A stretch of 64,000 nucleotides of DNA from Nitrospiraceae bacterium. Lineage in GTDB: Bacteria; Nitrospirota; Nitrospiria; Nitrospirales; UBA8639. Location: the NCBI GenBank assembly GCA_020632595.1, contig JACKFF010000001.1, positions 496,001 through 560,000 of the forward strand, given 5' to 3'. Below the pieces are notes generated by a model that worked only from the letters and a program-made list of their open reading frames with translations, was not told where the DNA came from and made no database searches. Position 1 is the first letter of the stretch; every line of letters starts with the position of its first letter. Positions 19,134 to 27,171 of the stretch are shown in pieces. The position numbers and the translations under genes were made by a program.

Positions 19134-19889
19134 TCACAGTGTGGTGGCCCTGGTATTCTCCTCTAAGTTTATCACGGCGGGCAAGATCTCAGACTTCGCT
19201 CGATCGATATCTTCAGGAAAATCAATTTCTATCCACGGAAGCCCCCCGATTTTTTCGTATCCCACCGGCACCTTCTCAAAAAACTCTTTTAGCGCGTCCT
19301 CATATTCCATATCAAGCTTCCCGGCTGCAACATAGGCCTGAACCGATTGCAACAGTGCCGGAATATCCTGTTTCTGCACTTTGAGAAACCCGACCCCTTC
19401 GCCGGCCTCATCATAGGCAGATGGCAAGGTTTTACTTAAGGTGAGGACTCGACCGGCCTTCGCGGCAATCATACACTCTTCCGATTCCTGCTTCACCGTC
19501 TCATCCATTAACAGGGCCGTCGGAAAGGGAGAACGAACCAAACGAGCCAGAATCGATGGGGCGTAGAGAACATCGGCATCCATGAGGACAACATCATCGT
19601 CCATTTCAGACCGTGCCGCCCACAATGACGTGATGCTCCCACGAGTAAACTGTTCATTCACGACCCATCGGACCTCTTGAACGAACGGGTCGGCGGCCAT
19701 GGCCTTGCGAATATGATCCTGAGCATATCCCACCACCACCACAACCTGGCACACACCCAATTGCCCCAGAACTTCGACATGCCGGGATAATAAAGTCCTT
19801 CCGCCAAGATCAACCAGGCATTTCGGTCGCCCCTGCGTCACACCCTGCAACCGCTTCCCGACACCCGCTGCAAAAATAACTGCCTTCAC
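19134..19889 (-). CDS. CTP-type nucleotidyltransferase (PntC/phosphocholine cytidylyltransferase-like)
   Basis: 251 residues starting at GTG 19889, whose GTGA overlaps the stop of the aminotransferase. It begins VIFAAGVGKRLQGVTQGRPKCLV, an intact nucleotide-binding loop, then shows NEQFTRGSITSLWAARSEM and LMDADVLY (metal-binding Asp), and ends with WIEIDFPEDIDRAK. These are features of the LicC/PntC group, which activates phosphocholine or 2-aminoethylphosphonate with CTP. Because the next gene upstream is an aminoethylphosphonate-type aminotransferase, aminoethylphosphonate is the more likely substrate. The phosphocholine alternative cannot be excluded. Confidence 0.8.
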   Translation of the reverse strand: MKAVIFAAGVGKRLQGVTQGRPKCLVDLGGRTLLSRHVEVLGQLGVCQVVVVVGYAQDHIRKAMAADPFVQEVRWVVNEQFTRGSITSLWAARSEMDDDVVLMDADVLYAPSILARLVRSPFPTALLMDETVKQESEECMIAAKAGRVLTLSKTLPSAYDEAGEGVGFLKVQKQDIPALLQSVQAYVAAGKLDMEYEDALKEFFEKVPVGYEKIGGLPWIEIDFPEDIDRAKSEILPAVINLEENTRATTL

Positions 19890-20974
19890 GCTCTGGCTCC
19901 CGAAAGTATGGACTGAAAAGCGGAGAGGAATCCTTCAATATTCTGATTGGTGAGGGCACCAATATTGGCAATACGAAACACTTTCTCTTCCAATTGTCCC
20001 TGCCCCGCATAGATCACGTATCCGGCTCGTTTTAATTCGTCATGCAACCTTTGATAGGCACACCCTTCAGGCAGATGAAACGCGGTTAAGGTATTACTTT
20101 GAATCGTAGGGGCCAGTACCGGCTTGACGCCCCACTCTTCCAGACGTGTCCGAATGGTGGTGGCATAGCCCTTAAATCGTTGGATCCGGTTGTCGAGGCC
20201 TTCTTCTAACAGTTCATTAATCGCTTCGCGGAACGCATAATAGACCTGCACGGCCGGAGTAAAGGGAATCGTCCCCCGCTCCTGTTCTTCATAATAATTA
20301 GCCAAATTTAAATACCAGGACCGCTTGGGATATTTCATCATCCGCTCCATAAAGCCTTTGCGGACCAACACAAACGCGGCACCTGGAAAACCCTGAATAC
20401 ATTTCTGAGCGGCCCCCGCAACCATGTATAGTTTATTTCCGGCAATATCCAGGGCTTCTCCTCCCAGCCCGCTCACAGAGTCCACCATAAAGACCCGATT
20501 ATACCGGTCCACGACCTCCGCAACTTCCTTTACCGGATTAATCAATCCCAGGGTCGTTTCATGATGCACCATGGCGACGGTATGCACTTCCGGATGTTGC
20601 TTCAGCGCCAAATCAATCGTCTGCGGATCCGGGGCGATTCCCCAGTCATACTTCAAGTCCGGCGTACCCAAACGCTGCATCGCCAGCATGGAAGACATCC
20701 GTTGGCCATATACCCCATTGTTAATCACCATCGCCCGCTTGCCGGTAGGGATACTGGACATTAACGCCGCTTCCACAGCCGCCGTGCCGGAACCCGTCAA
20801 CACGATCGCGGTGTACTCGGCTTCTTCACCAGGAACGAAGACCTTCAACAATTTTTGCCGGATATCTGTTAATAATTCCGAAAACTCGGACTCCCGATGA
20901 CAGATATCCGGTTGAAGTAAAGCCTGACGGACTCTTTCAGACACATTGACTGGACCGGGATTGAATAGAATCAT
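19886..20974 (-). CDS. Class V aminotransferase, 2-aminoethylphosphonate type
   Basis: 362 residues, with start ATG 20974 behind AAGGAAGAGGA. It has FNPGPVNVSERV at the N-terminus, LTGSGTAAVEAALMSS binding the PLP phosphate, VDSVSGLGGE with the ring-binding Asp, and AAQKCIQGFPG with the Schiff-base Lys. These fit the PhnW/AGXT-like group that interconverts phosphonoacetaldehyde and 2-aminoethylphosphonate. In this locus it would act in the biosynthetic direction, taking the product of the decarboxylase encoded just upstream and handing it to the cytidylyltransferase. Sulfoacetaldehyde or glyoxylate as substrate remain alternatives. Confidence 0.8.
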   Translation of the reverse strand: MILFNPGPVNVSERVRQALLQPDICHRESEFSELLTDIRQKLLKVFVPGEEAEYTAIVLTGSGTAAVEAALMSSIPTGKRAMVINNGVYGQRMSSMLAMQRLGTPDLKYDWGIAPDPQTIDLALKQHPEVHTVAMVHHETTLGLINPVKEVAEVVDRYNRVFMVDSVSGLGGEALDIAGNKLYMVAGAAQKCIQGFPGAAFVLVRKGFMERMMKYPKRSWYLNLANYYEEQERGTIPFTPAVQVYYAFREAINELLEEGLDNRIQRFKGYATTIRTRLEEWGVKPVLAPTIQSNTLTAFHLPEGCAYQRLHDELKRAGYVIYAGQGQLEEKVFRIANIGALTNQNIEGFLSAFQSILSGARA

Positions 20975-21037
20975 GAATCCTCTTCCTTTACACGCTTACA
21001 GGCTGGCGATTAGGCTTTCACGCGAATATGTGTGCCG

Positions 21038-21619
21038 TTAGGTAACACTCCCCTTAAACCGTTTCGTCAGCTCAGCTGGACTCAAGGCAATCCGATCCGC
21101 ATCTTCAAGCTGTTCATTCACCTTGACCAACAAAAAACTCGGCCCGTCATCCCCTAACATGGCCTTAAACTCATACACGATATCTTCTCGTTCCCAGACT
21201 CGCTCAACATTCTTGTATCCTGCCGCTTTGGCCATTTTATCCAGGCCGACAACCCTGGAATAGGTGGGCTGATTTCCGGTGGTACCATACACCTCATTAT
21301 CAAAGACCACATGAATGAGATTTTTCGGTCGCAACGCACTAATCGTGGCCAATGTGCCAAGACTCATCAGCACATTTCCGTCGCCATCAAAGACCACCAC
21401 CGTTTTGTCCGGCTGGGCCAGAGCCAATCCTAATCCGATGCCCGCCGTCGCGCCCATCGAGCCAATCATATAAAAATTTTGAGCCCGATCACGAAGTTTA
21501 CAGGCTTCACGTGAGGGAAACCCGTTGCACACAATAAGCAGTTGATCGGTCATCAGTTCCAACATGGCCGCCATCGCCTGCGCCCGGCTCTGCATGACCC
21601 CTTCTTCCGGTCCAATCAT
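21038..21619 (-). CDS. Phosphonopyruvate decarboxylase, TPP-binding (beta) subunit
   Basis: 193 residues, the C-terminal half of a thiamine-diphosphate decarboxylase. The TPP motif GDG to N is intact: VFDGDGNVLMSLGTL ... HVVFDNEVYG, after MGATAGIGLGLALAQPDK. The start at 21619 has GGAG 8 bases upstream and overlaps (ATGA) a small upstream frame. Phosphonopyruvate decarboxylase is commonly one ~380-residue chain; separate alpha and beta chains are typical of sulfopyruvate decarboxylase ComDE, so substrate assignment rests on the neighbouring aminotransferase and cytidylyltransferase. Confidence 0.8.
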   Translation of the reverse strand: MIGPEEGVMQSRAQAMAAMLELMTDQLLIVCNGFPSREACKLRDRAQNFYMIGSMGATAGIGLGLALAQPDKTVVVFDGDGNVLMSLGTLATISALRPKNLIHVVFDNEVYGTTGNQPTYSRVVGLDKMAKAAGYKNVERVWEREDIVYEFKAMLGDDGPSFLLVKVNEQLEDADRIALSPAELTKRFKGSVT

Positions 21620-21756
21620 CGTTGCATCTCCAACACAATGGTTATTTCTTCGCGTTCACACCCAACCCCTTGCCCACAGACCGGGCAGAAATTGCAGATT
21701 GGCGGCCCTTTCCTCACGAGACCAAATCGAGAAATCCGTACAGGGCCATGGGACAT
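21616..21756 (-). CDS. Possible 46-residue Cys-rich protein between the decarboxylase subunits
   Basis: A small open frame with ATG 21756 and a TGA that overlaps the start of the beta subunit (ATGA), the usual sign of coupled translation. It contains CNFCPVCGQGVGC, four Cys in a tight cluster, which could bind metal. GAAGAG lies directly before the ATG with no spacer, so the start is weak; a GTG farther in is an alternative. The MITE next to it begins about 15 bases upstream. No family recognised. Confidence 0.35.
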   Translation of the reverse strand: MSHGPVRISRFGLVRKGPPICNFCPVCGQGVGCEREEITIVLEMQR

Positions 21757-21771
21757 CTCTTCAACATCCCA

Positions 21772-21940
21772 CTAGGAGTCTGTCGGACTTAGGGAATCGA
21801 AAGCGAAAAAGCGGCTGAGCGAGGCCAGATTTTGACGATTTCGCAGGCCCATAGTGGGACTATGGGCCAAGAAAGCGGTGAAATATGGACCGCTGAGACA
21901 CTTTTGCAGCCGATTCTTCCTAAGTCCGACGGGCTCCTAG
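21772..21940. mobile_element. MITE with 22-26 bp inverted ends and CTAG at both borders
   Basis: The ends GAGTCTGTCGGACTTAGG (left) and GAGCCCGTCGGACTTAGG (right, reverse complement) form an imperfect terminal inverted repeat about 22-26 bases long. CTAG flanks both sides (21772-21775 and 21937-21940), consistent with a 4-base target duplication. The 161-base interior has no coding potential. The right CTAG supplies the TAG stop of the alpha subunit. The parent transposon is not in the window. Confidence 0.8.
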
Positions 21941-22449
21941 GGCTGAATGGTTTTCACGATGCCCTTTTTCAACAATAACGCGACAGGGATCCGCTTCTCC
22001 ATAAAGGTGGTGGCTGTCCATTTCAGATCATCTACCATCGTCTGCTGGGACAAAGTCCTGTGGGGAATCCGTACCGTATCCAACAGCGTCGTCATGGTTT
22101 CCCCCATCACCAGATGTTCAGGTGCGTCCTTGCCTTCGAAGCCACGCCAGGATACCAACAGCAAACAGGGAATCTGATAAATCAAATTGAGAGAAGCCAG
22201 GACATTCAGGGCATTACCTAATCCGGAGTTTTGCATCAACACGACAGGAATTTTCCCACCCAGGTAGGCACCTGCGGCCATCGCCACAGCCTCATCTTCA
22301 CGAACCGCCGGGGTATACAACCGTTCTTCCGTCAAATGGGCAATAATGCCCCCTAATATCGTGTCGGGCACACCGGTAAAAAAATCGAAACCAATGCCTT
22401 GCAGGCCTTTCACAAAATCGTCAGCTTCCAATACCGTGTTACTGCTCAT
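21937..22449 (-). CDS. Phosphonopyruvate decarboxylase, alpha subunit (TPP N-domain)
   Basis: 170 residues, the N-terminal TPP-enzyme domain. FDFFTGVPDTILGG, REDEAVAMAAGAYLGG (with the Glu that activates the cofactor), MQNSGLGNALNVLASL and VSWRGFEGKDAPEHLVMG match phosphonopyruvate/sulfopyruvate decarboxylase alpha chains. AAGG precedes the start. The stop codon TAG is part of the CTAG at the border of the MITE; removing the MITE and one CTAG restores the same stop, so the protein is probably not altered. With the beta chain it would decarboxylate phosphonopyruvate, pulling the unfavourable PEP mutase reaction. No mutase gene is visible in the window. Confidence 0.8.
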   Translation of the reverse strand: MSSNTVLEADDFVKGLQGIGFDFFTGVPDTILGGIIAHLTEERLYTPAVREDEAVAMAAGAYLGGKIPVVLMQNSGLGNALNVLASLNLIYQIPCLLLVSWRGFEGKDAPEHLVMGETMTTLLDTVRIPHRTLSQQTMVDDLKWTATTFMEKRIPVALLLKKGIVKTIQP

Positions 22450-22539
22450 CGCCTTAGACAGACCTCACAATTCCCCCCGATTTTTCGACACGTAAACCTT
22501 GTCACACACAGAATCGGGGTCAGGGTACCTTTGGATGGT

Positions 22540-22754
22540 GGGAGTGTTGAATAATTACGATTTTCAAGAATAAATTTGCCCAGGATTAGATTACTCATCA
22601 AAGGCTCCGGGTCGGTTCAAAAAAGCATGCCCTGAGTCTTCCCGAAGGGTCCGTCCAGCAAGGCCGCAGCCGTTTTTTCGCGCGGAGCGTACGCGTCGTA
22701 CGTGAGCACGGGACAATGGCGAGAACGCCGCTGGCGGCTTTTTTCAACAGACCC
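22540..22754. repeat. Interspersed ~190-215 bp repeat, copy 1
   Basis: It starts GGGAGTGTTGAATAA and ends with GCTTTTTTCAACAG, so the two ends are related as an imperfect inverted repeat. Shared internal blocks are GGCTCCGGGTCGGTTCAAAA, GCAAGGCCGCAGCC and GGCGAGAACGCCGCTGGCGG. This copy has about 25 additional bases after GGTTCAAAAAA. Other copies are at 43831, 47041 and 49596. It lies upstream of the decarboxylase alpha gene. The rest of 22450-22969 shows no gene. Confidence 0.85.
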
Positions 22755-22969
22755 ATGGTGAATAACAACCGCTTCGGTAAAATACCAAGCACGCCACAAA
22801 TGACACGCGAGTATAGCCCAGGGTAGGGGTATTCTCAAGGAAACCAGCAGCATAAAGGTTGCGGAAATTTCAGAAAAGGTAGACTGGGGGCCTTGCTGAA
22901 CCATGAGGAGACGAAGCCTTCAACGCATGAAAAATCACTAATTCCTCAAAATCAGGCTATTCAGACAGC

Positions 22970-23353
22970 ATGCCCAAGAGCAGGATTCAAATGAAGCTGC
23001 AAAAATTGAAACCTGGCCGAACCAATATCCGGTGCGAAATTACCATTGAAATTCCTGAATATGCGGCAATTTGTCCCAAAGACAGGACTCCCCTGATTTT
23101 TGCTTCAATCCGGTTGACCTGTAATATGCCGGACAAATCCTGCCTTGAATTAAATCCTAAAATGTATATCCACCTTTTCAAAAACCTTAACAATCGAAAT
23201 AGAATTCCAAGGGTCTTCTTCATTGATCGGAAAATCAAATCGAACAACGGGAAATACATGTTGATAATTGGATTTATTACCAATTGTCACTTGAATCCCC
23301 CTAATAATTTGTCGGTAAGACTCCCCATAAATTCATCTGTAGTGGCATTATAA
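22970..23353 (+). pseudogene. queF: QueF-like (preQ0 reductase) relic
   Basis: A 127-codon frame whose first ~70 residues resemble NADPH-dependent 7-cyano-7-deazaguanine reductase: EIPEYAAICPKDRTP corresponds to the E-[FY]-T-x2-CP segment with the catalytic Cys, and FASIRLTCNMPDKSCLELN plus MYIHLFKN follow in family order. The second half (from about residue 85) no longer matches, lacking the HE and the RGG segment expected near the C-terminus. I see no clear frameshift that restores it. It may be a decayed gene; the family itself makes the tRNA base queuosine precursor. Confidence 0.45.
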
Positions 23354-23403
23354 ACATCACCTGTTCGACCAATGATCACATTATTTGCGGGCCCAAGACC
23401 TGC

Positions 23404-24516
23404 TTATCTAAAAAAGGCTTTAATCGTGTCGACCACATATTGAAGATGTTCCTGGGTGAGTTCGGGATAGATGGGAAGAGAAAGCACCTCTTGGGAGAGC
23501 TGTTCCGAGACCGGAAAATCGCCTTTACGATACCCGAGATCCTGGTAACATTCCTGAAGATGAAGGGGGACAGGATAATAAATGCGATTACCGATTCCAT
23601 GGTGGGTTAGGTAGGCACTGAGTTCGTCTCGCTGCCGCGTGCGAACGGTGAACTGGTTGTAAACATGACTATTGCCGGGTGCCACGATCGGCACGGTCAC
23701 GTGCTCATCAAGACCGTAGGCCTGAAACATCTGCTGATAAGAGGCCGCATGCGATTGGCGCTTCGCCGTCCACTCAGCCAAATGCTGAAATTTTACCTGA
23801 AGGATGGCCGCTTGCAGCGCATCCAACCGACTGTTTATCCCGATTAAATGATGATGATATTCTGATCGGCTCCCATGCACACGTAAGAGTCGCAGTCGCT
23901 CGGCTACCCGCGAGTCTCGCGTCGTAATCAACCCGCCGTCCCCGAATCCCCCTAAATTTTTCGACGGGAAAAAGCTGAAGCCCCCCGTGCGTCCGAAGGC
24001 TCCTGCCCGGATCCCATTTCGAGCCGCGCCGATGGCCTGACAGGCATCCTCAATGACCGGGATTCCCTGTGCATCGGCAATCTGAAGAATCGTTTCCATG
24101 TCCGCGCATTGTCCAAAGAGGTGGACCGGAAGAATGGCTTTGACGTCCGAAGTGAGGCTATCCGCTAACCGTGTGGGATCGAGATTAAACGTATCAGGCG
24201 TCACATCAACAAACACCGGACGCGCATGAAGCCGGGAAATCACTCCTGCAGACGCAAAAAATGTAAAGGGGACCGTCACGACGCGATCGCCCGGTTGAAC
24301 CCCCACCTCCATCAACGACAACAATAACGCATCGCTTCCTGATGCCACCCCAATCGCATGATCTGTGCCGATATATGTTGCCAGGCTCTGCTCCAGGTTC
24401 TGAACCTGGACTCCCAGAATAAAACTTTGCTCGGCACATATCTTTTCCACCACCACCTGAATGTCCTGTTTAATACCGGCGTATTGGGATTTCAAATCAA
24501 GAAGGGGAACGTTCAC
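23404..24516 (-). CDS. DegT/DnrJ/EryC1/StrS-family aminotransferase
   Basis: 370 residues from GTG 24516, with GGAG 10 bases upstream. MNVPLLDLKSQYAGIK is the family N-terminus, GVASGSDALLLSLMEVGV binds the PLP phosphate, VIEDACQAIGA has the ring Asp, and FFPSKNLGGFGDGG holds the Schiff-base Lys. The family aminates keto-sugars attached to nucleotides for surface glycans, or acts as sugar dehydratase. It is encoded upstream of the decarboxylase genes on the same strand, but the repeat and the QueF relic lie between, so a common operon is doubtful. Confidence 0.88.
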   Translation of the reverse strand: MNVPLLDLKSQYAGIKQDIQVVVEKICAEQSFILGVQVQNLEQSLATYIGTDHAIGVASGSDALLLSLMEVGVQPGDRVVTVPFTFFASAGVISRLHARPVFVDVTPDTFNLDPTRLADSLTSDVKAILPVHLFGQCADMETILQIADAQGIPVIEDACQAIGAARNGIRAGAFGRTGGFSFFPSKNLGGFGDGGLITTRDSRVAERLRLLRVHGSRSEYHHHLIGINSRLDALQAAILQVKFQHLAEWTAKRQSHAASYQQMFQAYGLDEHVTVPIVAPGNSHVYNQFTVRTRQRDELSAYLTHHGIGNRIYYPVPLHLQECYQDLGYRKGDFPVSEQLSQEVLSLPIYPELTQEHLQYVVDTIKAFFR

Positions 24517-24659
24517 GATATGACGACTCCATAATAGATTGGAAACTCTAGAGGAATTGATCGTATGGACAGCAATTTATCAAAAAGGCGGTAATTGAGA
24601 GGCAAGGCCAACCATACCAACAACGTTTTCTGAATGCTATAGGCAGACGACTGAGTCCT

Positions 24660-25097
24660 TCACCCGCCACTGGCGGGTAACAGGGCAAACAAAACCGCAT
24701 ACCGGCATCCTTTACCAATCCCAATACACAAGAGGGCACGCACCCAGCCCATCCGCAACCATCCTGCCGCGATACACAGCGGATCCCCAATGACCGGCAC
24801 CCAGGACAATAACAGCACCGGGCTACCCCACTTGCGAACCCGTTCCACGGCAAGATGGTGGGCCGGCTTGGTGAACTCATGGAGTGGATACCACCACCCG
24901 ATAAGCCATCCCAACGCCCAGGAACTCATCCCACCCAGGGTATTGCCTGCCGTCGCGGTGGCGAGCAGACTCCAGGCCGGAAGATGCCCCTGTGCGGCCA
25001 AAATGAGGAAGACGACCTCAGAGCTACCCGGCAATACGGTTGAGGAAAGAAACGCACTCAGAAATAATCCGACAAGGGAATACTCATCTCCGGTCAT
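24660..25097 (-). CDS. YqaA/DedA-like small membrane protein
   Basis: 145 residues from ATG 25097; the frame extends farther but runs through the upstream gene. About four hydrophobic segments and the family pattern FLSAFLSSTVLPGSSEVVFL, AGNTLGGMSSWALGWL and WVPVIGDPLCIAAGWLRM place it with YqaA, a branch of the SNARE-associated/DedA (VTT) membrane proteins thought to move lipids or ions. It starts 11 bases after the DUF2835 gene, so the two are probably cotranscribed. Confidence 0.8.
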   Translation of the reverse strand: MTGDEYSLVGLFLSAFLSSTVLPGSSEVVFLILAAQGHLPAWSLLATATAGNTLGGMSSWALGWLIGWWYPLHEFTKPAHHLAVERVRKWGSPVLLLSWVPVIGDPLCIAAGWLRMGWVRALLCIGIGKGCRYAVLFALLPASGG

Positions 25098-25108
25098 AGC
25101 GGCAGCAC

Positions 25109-25339
25109 TCACTTGTCGTCCTGTGCCAGGCGAATCGAATGAAACTTCAAACTCGCATCGAAGGTGATCTCGAAGGTCCCCTGAATCCCCTGATGCGAGA
25201 CAAAGGGACGAAGCACCCTGGCGGGAAATTGGATCGTTCGACCATCGATTGACTGGGCCACCACAGATTCCACCACACCCTGGTAATAGGCCTGAAAGCG
25301 TTCCGGTGAAATATTCAGCCTCACGGTCACGGTTTGCAT
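25109..25339 (-). CDS. DUF2835 family protein
   Basis: 76 residues. RLNISPERFQAYYQGVV, GRTIQFPARVLRPFVSHQGI and GTFEITFD follow the DUF2835 pattern closely; these are small cytoplasmic proteins of unknown role. Family length is about 70-80, so it is full length. It is the first gene of a two-gene unit with the YqaA-like gene. Confidence 0.8.
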   Translation of the reverse strand: MQTVTVRLNISPERFQAYYQGVVESVVAQSIDGRTIQFPARVLRPFVSHQGIQGTFEITFDASLKFHSIRLAQDDK

Positions 25340-25569
25340 AGTACGCCCCTGAAATGCTCCCCACGTCTCATTCCATGCACCCGGACCCTTTCAATCGCCA
25401 TCCCCACATCCCCATATCGTCAATCTAGCCTCAGGCGCGCCTCTCATGCTATGAACTGTTAGGCTCAATGCCTTAATAATCCCGATTCACACTTTACCGA
25501 TAGTCTCGGGTACAATATGAAGAAAGAGCATTTACTCCCTATTGTCAATGCACGACATCCATTTTGATC

Positions 25570-26358
25570 ATGACTGATTATCGCCAAGAACTCTCCATCA
25601 TCCGACAAGCTCTGCTTCGCGCTAGTGATCGCCTTCACAGAATCCAGTATGAAGGATTAGCCGTCCAGATCAAGCCGGACGGATCTCCGGTGACCAATGC
25701 CGATCTGGAAGTCAATCGTATCGTCCAGGAAGCCTTGTTCGCCGTCTATCCTGATGATGGCTGGCTCTCGGAAGAATCGCCCGACAACCCCGTCAGGCTG
25801 AAAAAAAACCGTGTATGGATCCTGGATCCCATTGACGGGACCAGACCCTTTATGAAAAATCTGCCACAATTTGCGATCTCCCTTGCTCTCATCGACCATG
25901 GACAGCCTTCCATCGGGATTATCTTCAACCCCGCCACCCGGGAATATTATTGTGCCGTACGAGGTGAACAGGCCACCGTCAATGGCTGCCCCATTCATGT
26001 CGGCCGGACTACCCGACACCGCTTGTCGTTCCTGGTGAACATGGGCCCCATTGACCGCTCCACCATTCGCACCTGGCGAGAAACCGCCGATTGCCGCCAT
26101 CTTATGGGTTCCATTGCTTATTCATTGGCACTGGTGGCTGCCGGACAGATTGACGGAGTGATCAATATCGGCACACAAAACGAATGGGATATCGCGGCTG
26201 CACTCCTTCTGGTTCAAACGGCAGGAGGGGTCGTCCTAGACAGAGACCTGAAATCCATTCAATGCAACCAACCTTATCCCACCGTTAATGGCATCATCGC
26301 CGCTCGTCCTGATGCCATTCCGGTGATCCAACAACTGCTCGGCAGCCTCCCTGGCTAG
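25570..26358 (+). CDS. Inositol monophosphatase family protein (CysQ/histidinol-phosphatase-like)
   Basis: 262 residues from ATG 25570; a TTG two codons upstream is also open. Metal-binding motifs are in order: LSEES near residue 75, DPIDGTRPF near 95, and WDIAAALLLVQTAGG near 215. The family hydrolyses inositol phosphate, histidinol phosphate or adenosine 3',5'-bisphosphate with Mg2+. The sequence does not decide which. No good ribosome site is visible. Confidence 0.85.
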   Translation: MTDYRQELSIIRQALLRASDRLHRIQYEGLAVQIKPDGSPVTNADLEVNRIVQEALFAVYPDDGWLSEESPDNPVRLKKNRVWILDPIDGTRPFMKNLPQFAISLALIDHGQPSIGIIFNPATREYYCAVRGEQATVNGCPIHVGRTTRHRLSFLVNMGPIDRSTIRTWRETADCRHLMGSIAYSLALVAAGQIDGVINIGTQNEWDIAAALLLVQTAGGVVLDRDLKSIQCNQPYPTVNGIIAARPDAIPVIQQLLGSLPG

Positions 26359-26451
26359 AATGTACATCTGGCCGGAGGCGTGTCATTCTCTCACCCCATA
26401 GGGGTTCCCTATTGGCGTACATGTTTTATGTTTGTTCATATTGAGTGAGAT

Positions 26452-26598
26452 TTACGCTATTTGGTGTACCATTTTTTCTGCTTCATGAGCCTCGATCCAT
26501 TCTGCAATCAACAGAACATGTTCCAGGCATCGGGACTCTACTCCCCATTCTTCTTCATTAAAAATCCGTCCCCGCCGACTTTCTCTTAATCTCAGCAA
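26452..26598 (-). CDS. Possible 48-residue protein or gene remnant
   Basis: A short open frame with only a TTG start and no ribosome site, but with protein-like composition (RIFNEEEWGVESRCLEH, LLIAEWIEAHEAEKM). It lies in the 360-base gap before the receiver gene. It may be the tail of a lost gene; nothing else is seen in this gap. Confidence 0.25.
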   Translation of the reverse strand: MLRLRESRRGRIFNEEEWGVESRCLEHVLLIAEWIEAHEAEKMVHQIA

Positions 26599-26718
26599 GA
26601 TTCAACCGAAAAAACAGACAGGCCAACACACGTATTTTCTATCGCATATCAGACGTCAACCCTTCACCAAACTGAAGTGTGGGCAGTCTGCTTCAATCAA
26701 GAAAACGAGCATCGGATC

Positions 26719-27171
26719 ATGCGCGGAGCCGTTAAAAACACATTTAAGATCCTGACCATCGAAGATGATATCGCTCAGATAGATGCCCTCAAAGAAGCAC
26801 TGACCGTGGCTCAAATCATCTGTGTGGAAATTCACGAAGCCGAAGACGGCGAACAAGGCATGGCCTTTTTAAATCAGGAATATCCCTTTATGGATGCTCC
26901 ACAACCCGACCTGATTTTTCTCTCCAATCATCTTCCCGATGTGTCGGGCGAAGAAATTATTAAGGGACTTCAACGAGACCGCCGCTTACAGTCCATTCCG
27001 GTGGCCTTGTTTTCGGAAGAGACTCCCTACCCCTCGAAAGATTTTTCTTTTCCGCCCAATTGCCATCTTTTCAAACGACCGAAGACCTGCGACGAATGGA
27101 TTTATGTGTTGCGATGCATTGAAGACGTCTGGGTTTCACTCTTAAACATGGCAGGAAAACCTCTCATCTAA
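26719..27171 (+). CDS. Receiver-domain protein lacking the phospho-acceptor Asp
   Basis: About 150 residues from ATG 26719 (26677 is an alternative). The fold is a CheY/Rcp1-type receiver: ILTIEDDIAQIDALKEAL holds the acidic pair, DLIFLSNHLPDVSGEEII corresponds to the phosphorylation strand, and FKRPKTCDEWIYVL has the conserved Lys. Where the family has an Asp (…LLD-x-NLP…), this protein has Ser-Asn, so ordinary phosphorylation is not expected. There is no output domain. The 3' end overlaps the convergent methyltransferase gene by 8 bases. Confidence 0.75.
   Translation: MRGAVKNTFKILTIEDDIAQIDALKEALTVAQIICVEIHEAEDGEQGMAFLNQEYPFMDAPQPDLIFLSNHLPDVSGEEIIKGLQRDRRLQSIPVALFSEETPYPSKDFSFPPNCHLFKRPKTCDEWIYVLRCIEDVWVSLLNMAGKPLI

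Noticed and set aside
22598..22904. Minus-strand frames of 64 and 95 codons
   Set aside because: They read through repeat copy 1 and carry the repeat-encoded string seen at the other copies.
26359..26440. Possible terminator after the inositol-phosphatase gene
   Set aside because: No stem of useful length with a T-tract could be confirmed by eye.
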